The notes: generated by a model not told the origin, from the sequence alone. DNA of 64,000 bases from Iningainema tapete BLCC-T55 (GCF_014698965.1 NZ_JACXAE010000048.1:62001-126000); one strand, 5' to 3'; numbered from the stretch's first letter, positions 1-9,931 are shown. Numbers and translations: made by a program.

Positions 1-678
1 CAGCCACAGAAATTAATCACAGGAGTGGTATAAGCAATGTGTAGTTTTACTACAATAAAATTTGGTGAAGAACAACATAGATAGAATGTTGAGACTGATG
101 ACGCTATTAGTGTTGTACACCACAATTGTTTGTGCTATGTTATGTACTAGTTCAGTTAGTCATACAGTAAAAATTGTCAATGAACTAACACAAACGCACA
201 CAAAGTATTTCAGGCTAAGAAATTTAATAGTGTCTGGTTAATTAAGGAGATGGGCTTTGATGGTTATTTTGATCTCGGTCCCTCCAGCGCAAGCTTCCTT
301 TGTGGAAGCTCGAATTAAGCAGCTAGGTGTATCTGCTTGATAATTAAATTTGCTTAATGATTTCAATTTTATATTGTGTTTGCACCTTTTTTTATAAATG
401 CATCTATCAATGGACATAAAATGCAGTCTCATGATTAAACAACAGGAGCGAATCTGCATTTATAGAGGCACACAATATATCAATGGATGAGACACTACCC
501 CAAAACCATTGACAACTCATGGGAAAAGCATTTATAAATCATGCGTACATATCGCTGGTTAATAGTTAACAGTTAACTGTCACTACTAGTTATCAATGCT
601 GGAAAAAACACAGAAGTTAATATGATGACTTCTGTGTTTTCAACTGCCATAAATTTTTTCTGATTCAGGTGATTTAAT
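1..678. other. 5' intergenic stretch without a convincing gene
   Basis: No open frame here looks coding. The longest frames are low-complexity or antisense and match no family I know. Degenerate heptamer-like repeats built on GTTAACAG/GTTAACTG lie near 557–590, and a strong hairpin follows at 605–640. The upstream gene, if any, lies outside the window, so this is probably the promoter and leader region of the polysaccharide cluster that starts at 679. Confidence 0.5.
605..640 (+). terminator. Hairpin, terminator- or leader-like
   Basis: The arms AAAACACAGAAGT and ACTTCTGTGTTTT are perfect 13-bp inverted repeats around a 10-nt loop. A-rich and T-rich edges mean it could terminate on either strand. 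It ends only 38 nt before the ATG at 679, so it could instead act as a leader (attenuator-type) structure for the cluster. Sequence alone does not separate these options. Confidence 0.5.
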
Positions 679-1989
679 ATGTTACTTAAAGATCTGAAAA
701 ACAAAATCGAAAATAAAACTGCAAAAGTTGGCATTATTGGGCTTGGATATGTAGGCTTACCAATCTTAGTAGCTTTTGCCAAAAAAGGCTTTTCTGTTGT
801 AGGATTTGATATTGACAAGCACAAAGTTAACCAGATTACACAAGGTAATTCATATATCAGGCATATCCCTTCAGAAGATTTAAGTAATGACTTAATCAGT
901 GCTACTAGTGATATGGCTCTTTTGCGAGAAATGGATGCAATTATTATTTGCGTTCCTACTCCTCTCGATACACACAAAGAACCTGATTTAACTTATGTGA
1001 TTGAAACAACTTATGCGATCGCACATCAGTTAAGAATCGGACAGCTTGTTGTTTTAGAAAGTACGACTTACCCAGGTACTACACAAGAAATTATGTTGCC
1101 TATTCTGGCTCGTACTGGTTTAATAGTTGGTGAAGAGTTTTCACTTGCTTATTCTCCAGAACGTGAAGATCCAGCTAATGGAAAATATTCTTTAGTCAAT
1201 GTACCAAAAGTAGTGGGAGGAACCACACCTGTTTGCCTTGAGCTTGCTCAAACACTCTACGACCAGATTATTATTAAAACAGTGCCAGTATCTTCAACTC
1301 AAACTGCCGAGGCTACTAAGATTTTAGAAAACATTTACCGGGCTGTAAATATTGCCTTGGTTAATGAATTAAAGATTTTATTTCAAAAGATGAATATAGA
1401 TATTTGGGAAGTGATAGAAGCAGCTAAAACCAAACCATTTGGTTTTCATGCATTTTATCCAGGTCCTGGTTGGGGTGGGCATTGTATTCCAATTGATCCA
1501 TTTTATTTGACTTGGAAAGCCAAGGAATATGATATAAGTTTACGGTTTATTGAGTTGGCAGGTGAAGTTAACACTTTCATGCCTAACTATGTGGTAGAGC
1601 AATTAATGTACTCGCTTAATAACCACGCCAAGCCTTTAAAAAACTCTCGCATTTTAATTTTAGGAGTTGCTTATAAGAAAAACGTAGACGATCAACGAGA
1701 AAGTCCCTCTTTGAAAATCATTCAACTTTTAAAACGACACGGAGCGCATGTTGAATATCACGATCCATATGCTCCTACTTGCTCCAATCATCGTCATTAT
1801 CCAGAAATAAACATGAAGTCTTGCCCATTAACCAAGGAAAATTTACATAGTTTTGATGCGGTAATTATTGCCACAGATCACGATAATGTAGATTACCAGT
1901 TGGTGGCAGAACATTCATCTTTGATAATTGACACTAGAAATGTTTTAGCAGGATTAGGATTAAAAACTGCGAATACTGTTAGTGCTTAA
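679..1989 (+). CDS. UDP-N-acetylglucosamine 6-dehydrogenase (WbpA-type)
   Basis: Predicted NAD-dependent nucleotide-sugar dehydrogenase of 436 aa, full length for the UDP-Glc/GDP-Man dehydrogenase family. The N-terminal Rossmann motif GLGYVGLP is present, and the catalytic cysteine sits in GGHC at about residue 269 (PGWGGHCIPIDPFYL), followed by the C-terminal substrate-binding domain. Members of this subgroup oxidise C6 of UDP-GlcNAc or UDP-ManNAc to the uronic acid in the cytoplasm. The next three genes encode the 3-dehydrogenase, acetyltransferase and aminotransferase of the WbpA-B-D-E pathway, so UDP-GlcNAc is the likeliest substrate. UDP-ManNAc dehydrogenase (WecC-like) is the alternative. 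Confidence 0.88.
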   Translation: MLLKDLKNKIENKTAKVGIIGLGYVGLPILVAFAKKGFSVVGFDIDKHKVNQITQGNSYIRHIPSEDLSNDLISATSDMALLREMDAIIICVPTPLDTHKEPDLTYVIETTYAIAHQLRIGQLVVLESTTYPGTTQEIMLPILARTGLIVGEEFSLAYSPEREDPANGKYSLVNVPKVVGGTTPVCLELAQTLYDQIIIKTVPVSSTQTAEATKILENIYRAVNIALVNELKILFQKMNIDIWEVIEAAKTKPFGFHAFYPGPGWGGHCIPIDPFYLTWKAKEYDISLRFIELAGEVNTFMPNYVVEQLMYSLNNHAKPLKNSRILILGVAYKKNVDDQRESPSLKIIQLLKRHGAHVEYHDPYAPTCSNHRHYPEINMKSCPLTKENLHSFDAVIIATDHDNVDYQLVAEHSSLIIDTRNVLAGLGLKTANTVSA

Positions 1990-1995
1990 AGGGAT

Positions 1996-2098
1996 AAACC
2001 CCCCAACCCCCCTTTGAAGGGGGGCTTTATTTCCACCGGGGCTTTATTTCCACCGGGGTTTTATTCCCCCCTTGGAAAGGGGGGCTAGGGGGGTTTAA
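1996..2098. repeat. G/C-run palindromic repeat cluster
   Basis: Three short units combine runs of C6 and G6 with short loops (CCCCCCTTTGAAGGGGGG and relatives) and a duplicated TTTATTTCCACCGGGG. They lie between the dehydrogenase and oxidoreductase genes. Such hairpins are common dispersed repeats in filamentous cyanobacteria and could attenuate or stabilise the transcript. A related unit lies inside the decarboxylase gene near 26637. Confidence 0.7.
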
Positions 2099-2139
2099 CA
2101 ATGTGAACAATATTGGTCAAACAATTTTAAATTTGAATT

Positions 2140-3141
2140 ATGACATATCAAAATGTGGCAGTTGTCGGTTGTGGGTACTGGGGTAAGAATTTAGTACGCA
2201 ATTTTGCTCAGTTAGATGCCTTACGAGTAGTTTGCGATGCTAGTCATGAAACCCTAGAAAAATTTAAGGAACAATATGGTGTTGAGGGAGTTACTGATTT
2301 TGAACAAGTTTTAGACATGCCAGATGTGCAAGCGGTAGTAATTGCTACCCCTGCATCAACTCATGCTAATTTGGTGTTGCAAGCGTTAGCTGCTGGTAAG
2401 GATGTATTTGTAGAGAAGCCTTTGGCTTTAACCCTGGAAGATGCACTAAAAATACAGACGGTGGCGAGCCTGCGCGATCGCATTGTCATGGTAGGACATC
2501 TATTAGAGTATCATCCAGTACTAGTAAAAATGCGTAGCCTAGTACAAACAGGTAAAATTGGTCAGCTACAATACCTTTATTCCAATCGCTTAAGCTGTGG
2601 TAAAGTTCGCACTGAAGAAAATGTGCTTTGGAGCTTTGCTCCTCATGATATTTGCAGTATTCTAGGATTTGTTAATCAAATGCCAATATCTGTACAAGCT
2701 GTTGGCGGTGCCTACCTGGGTACAGTTGAAGACTTTTGTACTATTAATCTACAGTTTGAGCAAAATGTTAAAGCTCATATTTTTGTCAGTTGGTTCCATC
2801 CCTTTAAAGAACAGCGTCTAGTATTAGTTGGCGATCGCTCAACCTTAGTATTTGATGATGTTTCTGTTGATGAGAAACTAACAATTTATGAACAGCAACT
2901 TCAGTTCCAGCAGCATCTGCCCATGCTCAAAAATACCAAAACTGTCATCCCCATGAATCCAGCAGAACCGCTGAAATTAGAGTGTCAACATTTTCTCCAC
3001 TGTATTGAAACTAGACAAAACCCTCTTACTGACATTCAAAATGGTATTGATGTACTAACAGTATTACAAGCATCTCAATTATCGCTATCCTCTCAAGGAA
3101 AAATTATCAACCTCAAGGAGCATCAACTTGTCAACGCTTAG
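2140..3141 (+). CDS. Gfo/Idh/MocA oxidoreductase (WbpB-type 3-dehydrogenase)
   Basis: This 333-aa protein has an N-terminal NAD-binding Rossmann motif ([10 protein letters not shown]) and the EKP signature (VEKPLAL) that carries the catalytic lysine in this family. In the Wbp pathway WbpB oxidises C3 of UDP-GlcNAcA so that WbpE can aminate it. Its position directly between the 6-dehydrogenase and the acetyltransferase/aminotransferase genes supports that role. It overlaps the next gene by 14 nt, which suggests translational coupling. Substrate assignment is by context; the family itself is broad. Confidence 0.85.
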   Translation: MTYQNVAVVGCGYWGKNLVRNFAQLDALRVVCDASHETLEKFKEQYGVEGVTDFEQVLDMPDVQAVVIATPASTHANLVLQALAAGKDVFVEKPLALTLEDALKIQTVASLRDRIVMVGHLLEYHPVLVKMRSLVQTGKIGQLQYLYSNRLSCGKVRTEENVLWSFAPHDICSILGFVNQMPISVQAVGGAYLGTVEDFCTINLQFEQNVKAHIFVSWFHPFKEQRLVLVGDRSTLVFDDVSVDEKLTIYEQQLQFQQHLPMLKNTKTVIPMNPAEPLKLECQHFLHCIETRQNPLTDIQNGIDVLTVLQASQLSLSSQGKIINLKEHQLVNA

Positions 3142-3745
3142 TTCAAATTCAACTCAAATCTCACAAGACTACTTTGTACACGAATCAGCTTATGTCGATC
3201 AGCCTTGTACCATTGGTGCAGGCAGTCAAATATGGCACTTTAGCCATATTATGCAAAATGCAACGCTAGGAGAAAAATGTAAAATCGGGCAAAATGTATT
3301 TATTGCTAGTGGTGTCACAATTGGACGAAATGTCAAAATTCAAAATAACGTCTCTGTCTATGCTGGTGTAACACTAGAGGATGACGTTTTTTGTGGTCCA
3401 AGTTGCGTATTCACTAATATTAATACGCCTCGCTCTGCCGTGCCGCGTAATACAACAGAACATTATTTATTAACTTTAGTCAAACAAGGCGCAACGATTG
3501 GTGCAAATGCGACAATAGTTTGTGGTCATACAATCGGTCGTTATGCTTTTATTGGTGCAGGCTCAACTGTTACCAAAAATGTTCCTGATTACGCATTAGT
3601 TTACGGCAATCCAGCAAAACTTGCAGGTTGGATGTGTGAATGCGGCGCTAAGTTAGAAGATTTTGTCGATACCACTGTTTGCCAAGCTTGTGGGCGTAAG
3701 TATCAATATTGTAGCGAAAATCAAATTACCAGGATTGATGAGTAA
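3128..3745 (+). CDS. Left-handed beta-helix N-acetyltransferase (WbpD-type)
   Basis: This 205-aa hexapeptide-repeat protein begins with the family hallmark [10 protein letters not shown]...[11 protein letters not shown]. Repeating I/V-G-x4 turns make the left-handed beta helix, followed by the NPAKLAGW motif typical of sugar O/N-acetyltransferases. The C-terminus adds a small Cys4 knuckle (CECG...CQACG), probably a zinc ribbon, as in some WbpD relatives. The start is TTG inside the upstream gene; no ATG gives the full N-terminal helix. It is predicted to acetylate the 3-amino group of the UDP-2-acetamido-3-amino uronic acid. Confidence 0.85.
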   Translation: MSTLSSNSTQISQDYFVHESAYVDQPCTIGAGSQIWHFSHIMQNATLGEKCKIGQNVFIASGVTIGRNVKIQNNVSVYAGVTLEDDVFCGPSCVFTNINTPRSAVPRNTTEHYLLTLVKQGATIGANATIVCGHTIGRYAFIGAGSTVTKNVPDYALVYGNPAKLAGWMCECGAKLEDFVDTTVCQACGRKYQYCSENQITRIDE

Positions 3746-4886
3746 AGTGAACATTCCTCCATTTGATGCAACTTCTCAGTATCAAACTATTGCGGCTGAG
3801 ATTGAAGACAAAGTTTGTGCGATGATGGCTGGTGGACGCTACATAATGGGTCCTCAAGTCAAAGAATTTGAAGCACAATTTGCTCAATATCTTGGCGATA
3901 ATCAACAAGTAATTTCTTGTAATTCTGGCACAGACGCATTACATCTAGCTCTGAGAGCTTTGCGAATTGGTGCTGGCGATGAAGTAATTACCGTACCTTT
4001 CACATTTATTGCCACGACGGAAGCTATTGGCATCGTCGGCGCTACCCCTGTTTTTGTTGATGTTGATATCAATACTTATAATATTGATCCAAACTTAATT
4101 GAGGCAAAAATTAGCGATCGCACCAAGGCAATTATACCAGTACATTTGTACGGGCGTCCTTGTAATATGACAGCGATTATGGAAATTGCCCGTAAGTATA
4201 ATTTGAAAGTGATTGAGGATTGCGCTCAAGCCACAGGCGCAACTTGGGCGGGGAAGAAGGTGGGAACAATTGGGGATGTTGGTTGTTTTAGCTTCTTTCC
4301 CACCAAAAATTTAGGTTGTTTTGGGGATGGAGGGGCAATTGCCACAACAGATCCTGAAGTGGCAGAACGTGTTGAGCATCTACGCAGACATGGTGGTAAA
4401 ATTAAGTATCAGCATGAGGAACTAGGACTGAACAGCCGTTTGGATACCTTACAAGCAACTGTTTTATTAGTCAAGCTACCATATGTAGATAAGTGGAATG
4501 CAGCCAGAGCGGCGATCGCTTCTTTTTATCTAGAACAGTTAGCTGATTTAAGTGGTATAATTTTACCAAGACAAGAACAGGGCGCAATACCAGTCTGGAA
4601 TCAATTTACCATCAGAGTCTTAAATGGTGGGCGAGATAGCTTACAAAAAAATCTCAAAGAAAAAGGCATAGGCACAATGGTGTACTATCCTATTCCGTTG
4701 CACCTACAACAGGTACACGCTAACTTAGGTTATTCTACAGGGACACTACCAGTTAGTGAACAATTAAGCCATGAAGTCTTATCCTTACCGATGTTCCCAG
4801 AACTGACTGCATCGGCACAACAAGTAGTGACTGAATCTTTACACCAAGCATTAGCCGAAATTTACTCATTCCCTGTGTTGCAATGA
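3738..4886 (+). CDS. DegT/DnrJ/EryC1/StrS aminotransferase (WbpE-type)
   Basis: PLP-dependent sugar aminotransferase of 382 aa from the ATG at 3738. That start overlaps the acetyltransferase stop by 8 nt; a longer frame reaches back to a TTG at 3663 but lies inside the upstream gene. Visible motifs are [10 protein letters not shown] near the N-terminus, [11 protein letters not shown] with the PLP-contacting aspartate, and [10 protein letters not shown] with the Schiff-base lysine. In the Wbp pathway it transfers an amino group to C3 of the 3-keto uronate. It overlaps the next gene by 4 nt, so genes from 2140 to 5290 are probably one operon. Confidence 0.87.
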   Translation: MSKVNIPPFDATSQYQTIAAEIEDKVCAMMAGGRYIMGPQVKEFEAQFAQYLGDNQQVISCNSGTDALHLALRALRIGAGDEVITVPFTFIATTEAIGIVGATPVFVDVDINTYNIDPNLIEAKISDRTKAIIPVHLYGRPCNMTAIMEIARKYNLKVIEDCAQATGATWAGKKVGTIGDVGCFSFFPTKNLGCFGDGGAIATTDPEVAERVEHLRRHGGKIKYQHEELGLNSRLDTLQATVLLVKLPYVDKWNAARAAIASFYLEQLADLSGIILPRQEQGAIPVWNQFTIRVLNGGRDSLQKNLKEKGIGTMVYYPIPLHLQQVHANLGYSTGTLPVSEQLSHEVLSLPMFPELTASAQQVVTESLHQALAEIYSFPVLQ

Positions 4887-5290
4887 ATGCTCCAGCGTCA
4901 ACATCACGCCTGAAATTAATATCATATACAACTTTGTTTGCCAGTATTGGATTCGGTATTGTCGGACAATTGCTGATGAAACAAACCATGAGTCACAAAA
5001 CAGGCGAATTCTTAACATGGTCATTTATTCAGCAACTAGCCTTAGCTCTTACTACCTACAGTCTAGGAGTCATAAATTGGATTTTGGCTCTGCGATTTGT
5101 CAAACTTAGCATTGCCTATCCACTAACTAGTTTAAACTACGTCGGTATACTTTTAGGTTCCTACTACTTTTTTGGTGAAAAAATCACCTTAATTCGAGTC
5201 ATTGGAGTTGTACTAATTTTTATCGGAGTTCTTTTCGTCGCCCTTCCCTATGAAGGTAAAGGGCAGAGGGCAGCTAAGCTGAAGCAATAA
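4883..5290 (+). CDS. Small EamA/SMR-type membrane protein (ArnE-like)
   Basis: This 135-aa protein has four predicted membrane helices and the drug/metabolite-transporter look (VKLSIAYPLTSLNYVGILLGSYYFFGEKI...GVVLIFIGVLF). Its ATG overlaps the upstream TGA. A second small protein of the same type follows at once. Pairs of four-helix proteins such as ArnE/ArnF flip undecaprenyl-phosphate-linked aminosugars, and the GT-C and DPM1-like transferases nearby fit that idea. Which lipid-linked sugar it would move is unknown. Confidence 0.7.
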   Translation: MNAPASTSRLKLISYTTLFASIGFGIVGQLLMKQTMSHKTGEFLTWSFIQQLALALTTYSLGVINWILALRFVKLSIAYPLTSLNYVGILLGSYYFFGEKITLIRVIGVVLIFIGVLFVALPYEGKGQRAAKLKQ

Positions 5291-5315
5291 TTTGTAACCA
5301 CCAGCTTTATAACAA

Positions 5316-5669
5316 ATGAACATTATTCCTTGGCTAATTTTAATGCTTGTCGTAGTGCTGGGTACAACAGCTCAACTATCACTTAAATACGCATTTTCAA
5401 CTTCTAATAGTGGAGCCAGTCAGTCACCTTTAAGCCTTTTATTATCTCGTTATTTTTGGCTCTGGTTCATCTGCTATGTCATCGTCACTATATTATGGCT
5501 GGTTGTACTGCGAACAATTCCCCTCAGCCAAGCGTTTCCTGCATTGGGATTAACGTTTGCGCTTGTGCCTTTGGCTTCTCATCTTTTTCTCAAAGAGAAG
5601 GTTGTATTAAGCCAGTGGTTGGGAATTTCGATTATTGTGCTTGGTGCGGTTCTTGTTGTGCAAACGTAA
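5316..5669 (+). CDS. Small EamA/SMR-type membrane protein (ArnF-like)
   Basis: This 117-aa, four-helix protein contains a cytosol/membrane pattern typical of the family (LRTIPLSQAFPALGLTFALVPLASHLFLKEKV...GISIIVLGAVLVV). It follows the first such gene by 25 nt and precedes the epimerase by 19 nt. The two probably form a heterodimer, as ArnE/ArnF and other paired SMR proteins do. The heterodimer and the flippase function are inferences from family and gene order. Confidence 0.7.
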   Translation: MNIIPWLILMLVVVLGTTAQLSLKYAFSTSNSGASQSPLSLLLSRYFWLWFICYVIVTILWLVVLRTIPLSQAFPALGLTFALVPLASHLFLKEKVVLSQWLGISIIVLGAVLVVQT

Positions 5670-5688
5670 AAACAGATAAATAAATAAT

Positions 5689-6681
5689 ATGCTTGAATTA
5701 CCACGAAAAATTTTGGTTACAGGAGTCGCGGGATTCCTTGGTTCACATTTATTAGATAAGCTGATTGCTTCAGGTCATGAGGTGATTGGGATCGATAACC
5801 TTTGCATGGGAAAATTAGATAATATTGCTCATCATTTGACTAACAAGGCATTTCAATTTCTCCAAAAAGATGTCACTGACAAAGCTACATTTGATAATTT
5901 GGAGAATGATATAGATTGTATCGTTCACCTTGCCGCTTTCAAAATTCCCCGCTACGGCAAAGCTATTGATACTCTAAAAATTAATTACCAGGGTACAGAG
6001 AATGTGCTTGAATTAGCACGCACAATTAATTGTAAATGTGTGCTTGCTTCAACTTCTGATGTATACGGACGTAACCCAAAACTACCTTTTAACGAAGACG
6101 ATAATTCAGTGATTGGCTCTTCTAAAGTAGCTCGTTGGAGTTATGCTGTATCCAAGCTGTTTGATGAGCATTTAGCTTTTGCTTATCAAGATAGCTATGG
6201 TATCCCAGTTGTTATCCTCCGGTTTTTTGGTTCCTATGGACCACGTCATCATTTATCTTGGTGGGGAGGACCTCAATCTGTTTTTATTGAACAAGTTTTG
6301 AACGATGGTGAAATCACTATTCATGGTGATGGTTTGCAAACCCGCAGTTTTACTTATGTCAGTGATACTGTGGCTGGTATTTATGCTGCAACTGTCAAGA
6401 AAGAAGCTAATGGAGAAATTTTTAATATTGGTAGCAATCATGAAATTACTATTCTCGATTTAGCTAAGACTATCAAGCGATTGAGTAATACTCCTGGAGA
6501 ACTCAAGGTTAAATTTGTTCCTTATGAATCTTTTACAGGCGGCAAGTACGAAGATGTGAGACGGCGCGTACCTGATAGCAGCCGTTGCGAACAAATTCTT
6601 GGTGTCAAAGCTGAGGTAGGTTTAGAAGAGGGACTTTCTCGTACTATTGCATGGCAGCGTAGTCTTGGTATTTATAAATAG
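5689..6681 (+). CDS. NAD-dependent sugar epimerase/dehydratase
   Basis: Extended short-chain dehydrogenase of 330 aa. It has the N-terminal GVAGFLGSHL nucleotide-binding loop, STSDVYG, and the catalytic YAVSK with Tyr152 and Lys156. It resembles UDP-glucose 4-epimerase and UDP-glucuronate decarboxylase families, and the RFFGSYGPRHH loop is typical. The sequence alone does not say which sugar it acts on. It sits in the polysaccharide operon between the small membrane proteins and an FAD oxidoreductase. Confidence 0.82.
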   Translation: MLELPRKILVTGVAGFLGSHLLDKLIASGHEVIGIDNLCMGKLDNIAHHLTNKAFQFLQKDVTDKATFDNLENDIDCIVHLAAFKIPRYGKAIDTLKINYQGTENVLELARTINCKCVLASTSDVYGRNPKLPFNEDDNSVIGSSKVARWSYAVSKLFDEHLAFAYQDSYGIPVVILRFFGSYGPRHHLSWWGGPQSVFIEQVLNDGEITIHGDGLQTRSFTYVSDTVAGIYAATVKKEANGEIFNIGSNHEITILDLAKTIKRLSNTPGELKVKFVPYESFTGGKYEDVRRRVPDSSRCEQILGVKAEVGLEEGLSRTIAWQRSLGIYK

Positions 6682-6698
6682 GAGTCAGGAGTCGTCGT

Positions 6699-6723
6699 AC
6701 AGACGTTCCGGCGGAACGTCTGT
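6699..6723. repeat. GACGTTCCG palindrome, member of the variable-core family
   Basis: The perfect palindrome arms ACAGACGTTCCG and CGGAACGTCTGT surround a single G. The inner half matches the element at 44701, while the outer arm is diverged. It lies between the epimerase and oxidoreductase genes, flanked by two copies of GAGTCAGGAG. Confidence 0.7.
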
Positions 6724-6754
6724 TATTGAGTCAGGAGAAATACATTAAATAAAA

Positions 6755-8065
6755 ATGAAAATAGGTATTATTGGTGGTGGGATGATGGGGCTGGCATCAG
6801 CCTATCGTCTTTCACAAAAAGGTCATAAAGTCACTGTTTTTGAAAGCAACAAGCAACTGGGTGGACTTACCACTTATCATGATTACGGTTTGTTTGTTTG
6901 GGATCGTTTTTATCATGTCATCTTACCTTCTGATACTTACTTAATTAATTTTCTTCAGGAGATTGGATTAGGAGATAAGCTGCGTTGGCGTCGAACTCTC
7001 ACAGGATGCTATATTGATTCCCAGTTGTATTCGATTAGTAATACTGTCGAGTTTTTTCTCTTTCCTCCCCTGAGTTTAATCGGAAAAATCCGGTTGGCTT
7101 TTACTCTCTTATATGGTTCGCGCATTAAAAATTGGCGGCGGTTGGAGCAAATTTCTGTTGAAGATTGGTTGTTAAAAATTTCTGGTAAAAATGCTTATGA
7201 GAAACTTTGGCAACCTTTGCTGTTAGCTAAATTAGGGGAAAGCTACAAGCGTGTTTCGGCTGTATTTATTTGGTCTTATATTAAAAGACTGTTTTCTGCG
7301 CGGGACTCCTCTTCGCACAAGGAACAACTTGGGTATGTCGAGGGCGGTTACAAAACTGTGTTCGATCGCCTAGAAAACTTAATTTGCTCTGCTGGTGGCG
7401 AGATTTGCACATATACACCAGTTGAATACATTGCACCTCATCCTCAAGGTGGAATATGGGTGGAATACAAGGGTAAAAAAGAGCATTTTGATAAAGTTAT
7501 CTTTACAGGTCCTGTAAATATTCTGCAAAGTATTACAGCTAACCATCTAGTGAAGGTTGCAGGCGATCGCACCCAAGAGGTAGAGTATTTAGGTGTAATC
7601 TGCATGGCGTTGATTACCCGTAAAGCATTGGTTCCTTATTACATAGTCAATATTGCCGATCAACGTGTTCCCTTTACGGGACTTTTAGGGATGAGCAATT
7701 TGGTTTCCCTAGAGGAGACAGATGGAATGCATCTTACTTACTTACCAAAATATCTCATGTCTGATGATCCTCTGTTGCAACAGACAGATGAAGAATTAAA
7801 AAAGCTATTCTTCCGAGGACTACGTTTAATTTTCCCAGAATTAAATGCCGATGACATCGTAGCTTGCCATATTAATCGAGCCTTTAAAATGCAACCACTA
7901 CAAGTTTTAAACTACTCCAGCTTAGTGCCAAAAATTGTCACAGAACACGACGACTTTTTCGTTCTCAACAACTCACAATTTGTGAATGACACGCTCAATA
8001 ACAACACTGTTGTAAAGCATGTTGACGAATTTATGAAAAAATTGTTTCTAGGTGTGCGTGAATAA
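6755..8065 (+). CDS. FAD-dependent amine-oxidase-type oxidoreductase
   Basis: This 436-aa flavoprotein starts with the dinucleotide-binding motif IGIIGGGMMGLASAYRL followed by FESNKQLGGL, the pattern of the amine oxidase / protoporphyrinogen oxidase / UDP-galactopyranose mutase superfamily. Similar proteins occur in bacterial exopolysaccharide and lipid clusters. The flanking genes suggest it modifies a sugar nucleotide or a polyprenyl/lipid-linked sugar, but no substrate can be read from the sequence. Confidence 0.75.
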   Translation: MKIGIIGGGMMGLASAYRLSQKGHKVTVFESNKQLGGLTTYHDYGLFVWDRFYHVILPSDTYLINFLQEIGLGDKLRWRRTLTGCYIDSQLYSISNTVEFFLFPPLSLIGKIRLAFTLLYGSRIKNWRRLEQISVEDWLLKISGKNAYEKLWQPLLLAKLGESYKRVSAVFIWSYIKRLFSARDSSSHKEQLGYVEGGYKTVFDRLENLICSAGGEICTYTPVEYIAPHPQGGIWVEYKGKKEHFDKVIFTGPVNILQSITANHLVKVAGDRTQEVEYLGVICMALITRKALVPYYIVNIADQRVPFTGLLGMSNLVSLEETDGMHLTYLPKYLMSDDPLLQQTDEELKKLFFRGLRLIFPELNADDIVACHINRAFKMQPLQVLNYSSLVPKIVTEHDDFFVLNNSQFVNDTLNNNTVVKHVDEFMKKLFLGVRE

Positions 8066-8082
8066 AAAGGAGAAAAATTAAA

Positions 8083-9900
8083 ATGGCGCATACTGCTAAA
8101 ACTAACTTGCCTGGAGGTGATCAACCACTAGTAAAGGGTTCATTAATTGACCCTTGGCTAGTTGCTGTACTTGTCTGCTTTGTGATATTTTCTTTTGCAA
8201 CTTGGGGCAAGATCGAATTACCAATTATTGATATTGGACGTGAGGTTGAGATTTCTGCTCGTCTTTTAACAGGACAAGTATTGTATCGTGATATCGCCAC
8301 CTACTACGGTCCACTTTCCTACTATATTAATGCACTAGCACTTTTCATATTTGGGCAGCGGCTAGAAGTATTTTATGCAGTTGCTCTGTTCTTGGCGTTG
8401 GTGGCAACATTACTGTTTTATCGCTTGGCTCTGCGCTTGACAAATGCGCATTGGGCAGCTTTAAGCACTATATGTATGTTAATTTACTGCGCCATCGGTG
8501 CGGGAATATTTTATTTTATTGTTCCTTACAGTTACGGTACAGTTTACGCTACGGTACTTTGCTTACTAGCGATAACTGCTCTTGACAATTTTACCCACAA
8601 AGGTAAGACAATCTGGTTGATAGTAGCGGCGATCGCCTGTGGATTAGCCCTTCTTGCCAAACAAGAATACGGAGTAGCAGCGCTGGCTGGGGTGTTAGTT
8701 GGTAGTAATTTATATCGTCCGCAAAACCTACGTACCAGAGTTTGGCGAAGTTTAATTATAATTTTAATCACCACTGCTTGCGTATTCATCCCATTTTACC
8801 TACTTGCTCAGCAAGCATCTTGGGAAACGCTGCGATCTTCGCTATTTCCAGTTGGGCAAATCAGTGTTATGAACCGCAGCAATCTTTTTCAGGTTTCACC
8901 AGCCAAAACTATTCATATATGGTGGGATACCTTTAAATATTTCTTTGCTAGTTCTTTAGTAGTTCTCTTGTCATTAATAGCCGCTCACTGGTTGTTGAAA
9001 CCGAGATGGATAAAAATTCCTAAATCATTGAAAGATCTAGCTTATGTACTTATAGCTTTTGCTTTAACAGCGATTATTTTTAAATCACTTAAAACGTGGG
9101 TTTTCCACACCGAAACTATTAACGAAAACTATGTTAATGTCAATATTTTTCAATCCTTAAGCAATCTATCTTGGTGTCTACCAGTCTTCGTTGCATGGTT
9201 CGCTTTCAAACGTCCGCAATTACCACAATATAAACATGCGCCACTTCTCTGGACATTACTGGTTTTCACCCTATTGCTCAACGCTAGGTGGTTATTTTAC
9301 ATCAATTTTTATGGATTATACGCTACTACAGTAATACTTCTATTTTTCACACTACTTTATTATTCGACACAACGTCTGAGCAAATTAGTGTGGAATTACT
9401 TATTAATTTGCTTGCTAATTGCAGGTGGCAGTCATTTACTTGGACTAACAAAACAACATTACGCAGTTAACTCAGATTATGGAACATTTTCTAATCGATC
9501 TGCTGCGCTTACTCGCGCCTTCAATCAAACGATTCAAGCCATCAAAGCAAATGGCGCTACCTCTGTACTTGTGTTACCAGAGGGCAACTTGCTCAATTTC
9601 CTCACCGGAACTCACTCACCTAGTCGAGAACTGACTTTTCTCCCAGTGGCTCTGCCTACTTCTGCCGATGAAAAAGAGTTTATTCAAAGTATGCAAGCCA
9701 ATCCTCCTGAATTAATTGTCTATGTAGATCGTCGTTTTCCGGAGTGGGGTTATAAAAGTTTTGCTGAATTTAACCCACTTGTTGACAAGTGGATTACTCA
9801 GCAACATCGATTGATTCACACCTTCCGTAAGGATCGAGGTGTGATTCGGATCTTCGCGAATACAGAGAAACCCGGTTTCTCAAAGAAACCGGGTTTCTGA
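8083..9900 (+). CDS. Polytopic membrane glycosyltransferase (GT-C fold, ArnT/PMT-like)
   Basis: This 605-aa protein has about 10–12 predicted membrane helices. The first loop carries DIGREVEISARLLTGQVLYRD, resembling the acidic first-loop motif of GT-C enzymes that use polyprenyl-phosphate sugars. A soluble C-terminal segment follows (from about residue 480). An RBS-like AAGGAG lies just upstream of the ATG. The last residues (EKPGFSKKPGF) are encoded by a dispersed palindrome at 9866–9898, so the native C-terminus was probably altered by repeat insertion. It is predicted to transfer a lipid-linked sugar to an extracytoplasmic acceptor. Confidence 0.75.
   Translation: MAHTAKTNLPGGDQPLVKGSLIDPWLVAVLVCFVIFSFATWGKIELPIIDIGREVEISARLLTGQVLYRDIATYYGPLSYYINALALFIFGQRLEVFYAVALFLALVATLLFYRLALRLTNAHWAALSTICMLIYCAIGAGIFYFIVPYSYGTVYATVLCLLAITALDNFTHKGKTIWLIVAAIACGLALLAKQEYGVAALAGVLVGSNLYRPQNLRTRVWRSLIIILITTACVFIPFYLLAQQASWETLRSSLFPVGQISVMNRSNLFQVSPAKTIHIWWDTFKYFFASSLVVLLSLIAAHWLLKPRWIKIPKSLKDLAYVLIAFALTAIIFKSLKTWVFHTETINENYVNVNIFQSLSNLSWCLPVFVAWFAFKRPQLPQYKHAPLLWTLLVFTLLLNARWLFYINFYGLYATTVILLFFTLLYYSTQRLSKLVWNYLLICLLIAGGSHLLGLTKQHYAVNSDYGTFSNRSAALTRAFNQTIQAIKANGATSVLVLPEGNLLNFLTGTHSPSRELTFLPVALPTSADEKEFIQSMQANPPELIVYVDRRFPEWGYKSFAEFNPLVDKWITQQHRLIHTFRKDRGVIRIFANTEKPGFSKKPGF
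9866..9898. repeat. AGAAACC-GGTTTCT tandem palindrome, overlapping a gene end
   Basis: Two copies of AGAAACC(C/G)GGTTTCT lie three bases apart, each nearly self-complementary. The same arrangement recurs at 50726–50758. The repeat encodes the C-terminal residues of the membrane transferase, and the TGA stop follows at its edge. Confidence 0.85.
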
Positions 9901-9931
9901 TACTTTAAAAATTTTGATGAGGAGTTTTTAA

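Noticed and set aside
238-459. Open frame of 73 codons on the minus strand
   Set aside because: Composition is not protein-like, part of it comes from a small AAGCTTCC palindrome, and no family is recognised.
573-977. 134-codon minus-strand frame overlapping the first dehydrogenase
   Set aside because: Antisense shadow of a clear gene.
3663-3737. N-terminal extension of the aminotransferase
   Set aside because: It starts at TTG and is encoded inside the acetyltransferase gene. The ATG at 3738 fits the family.
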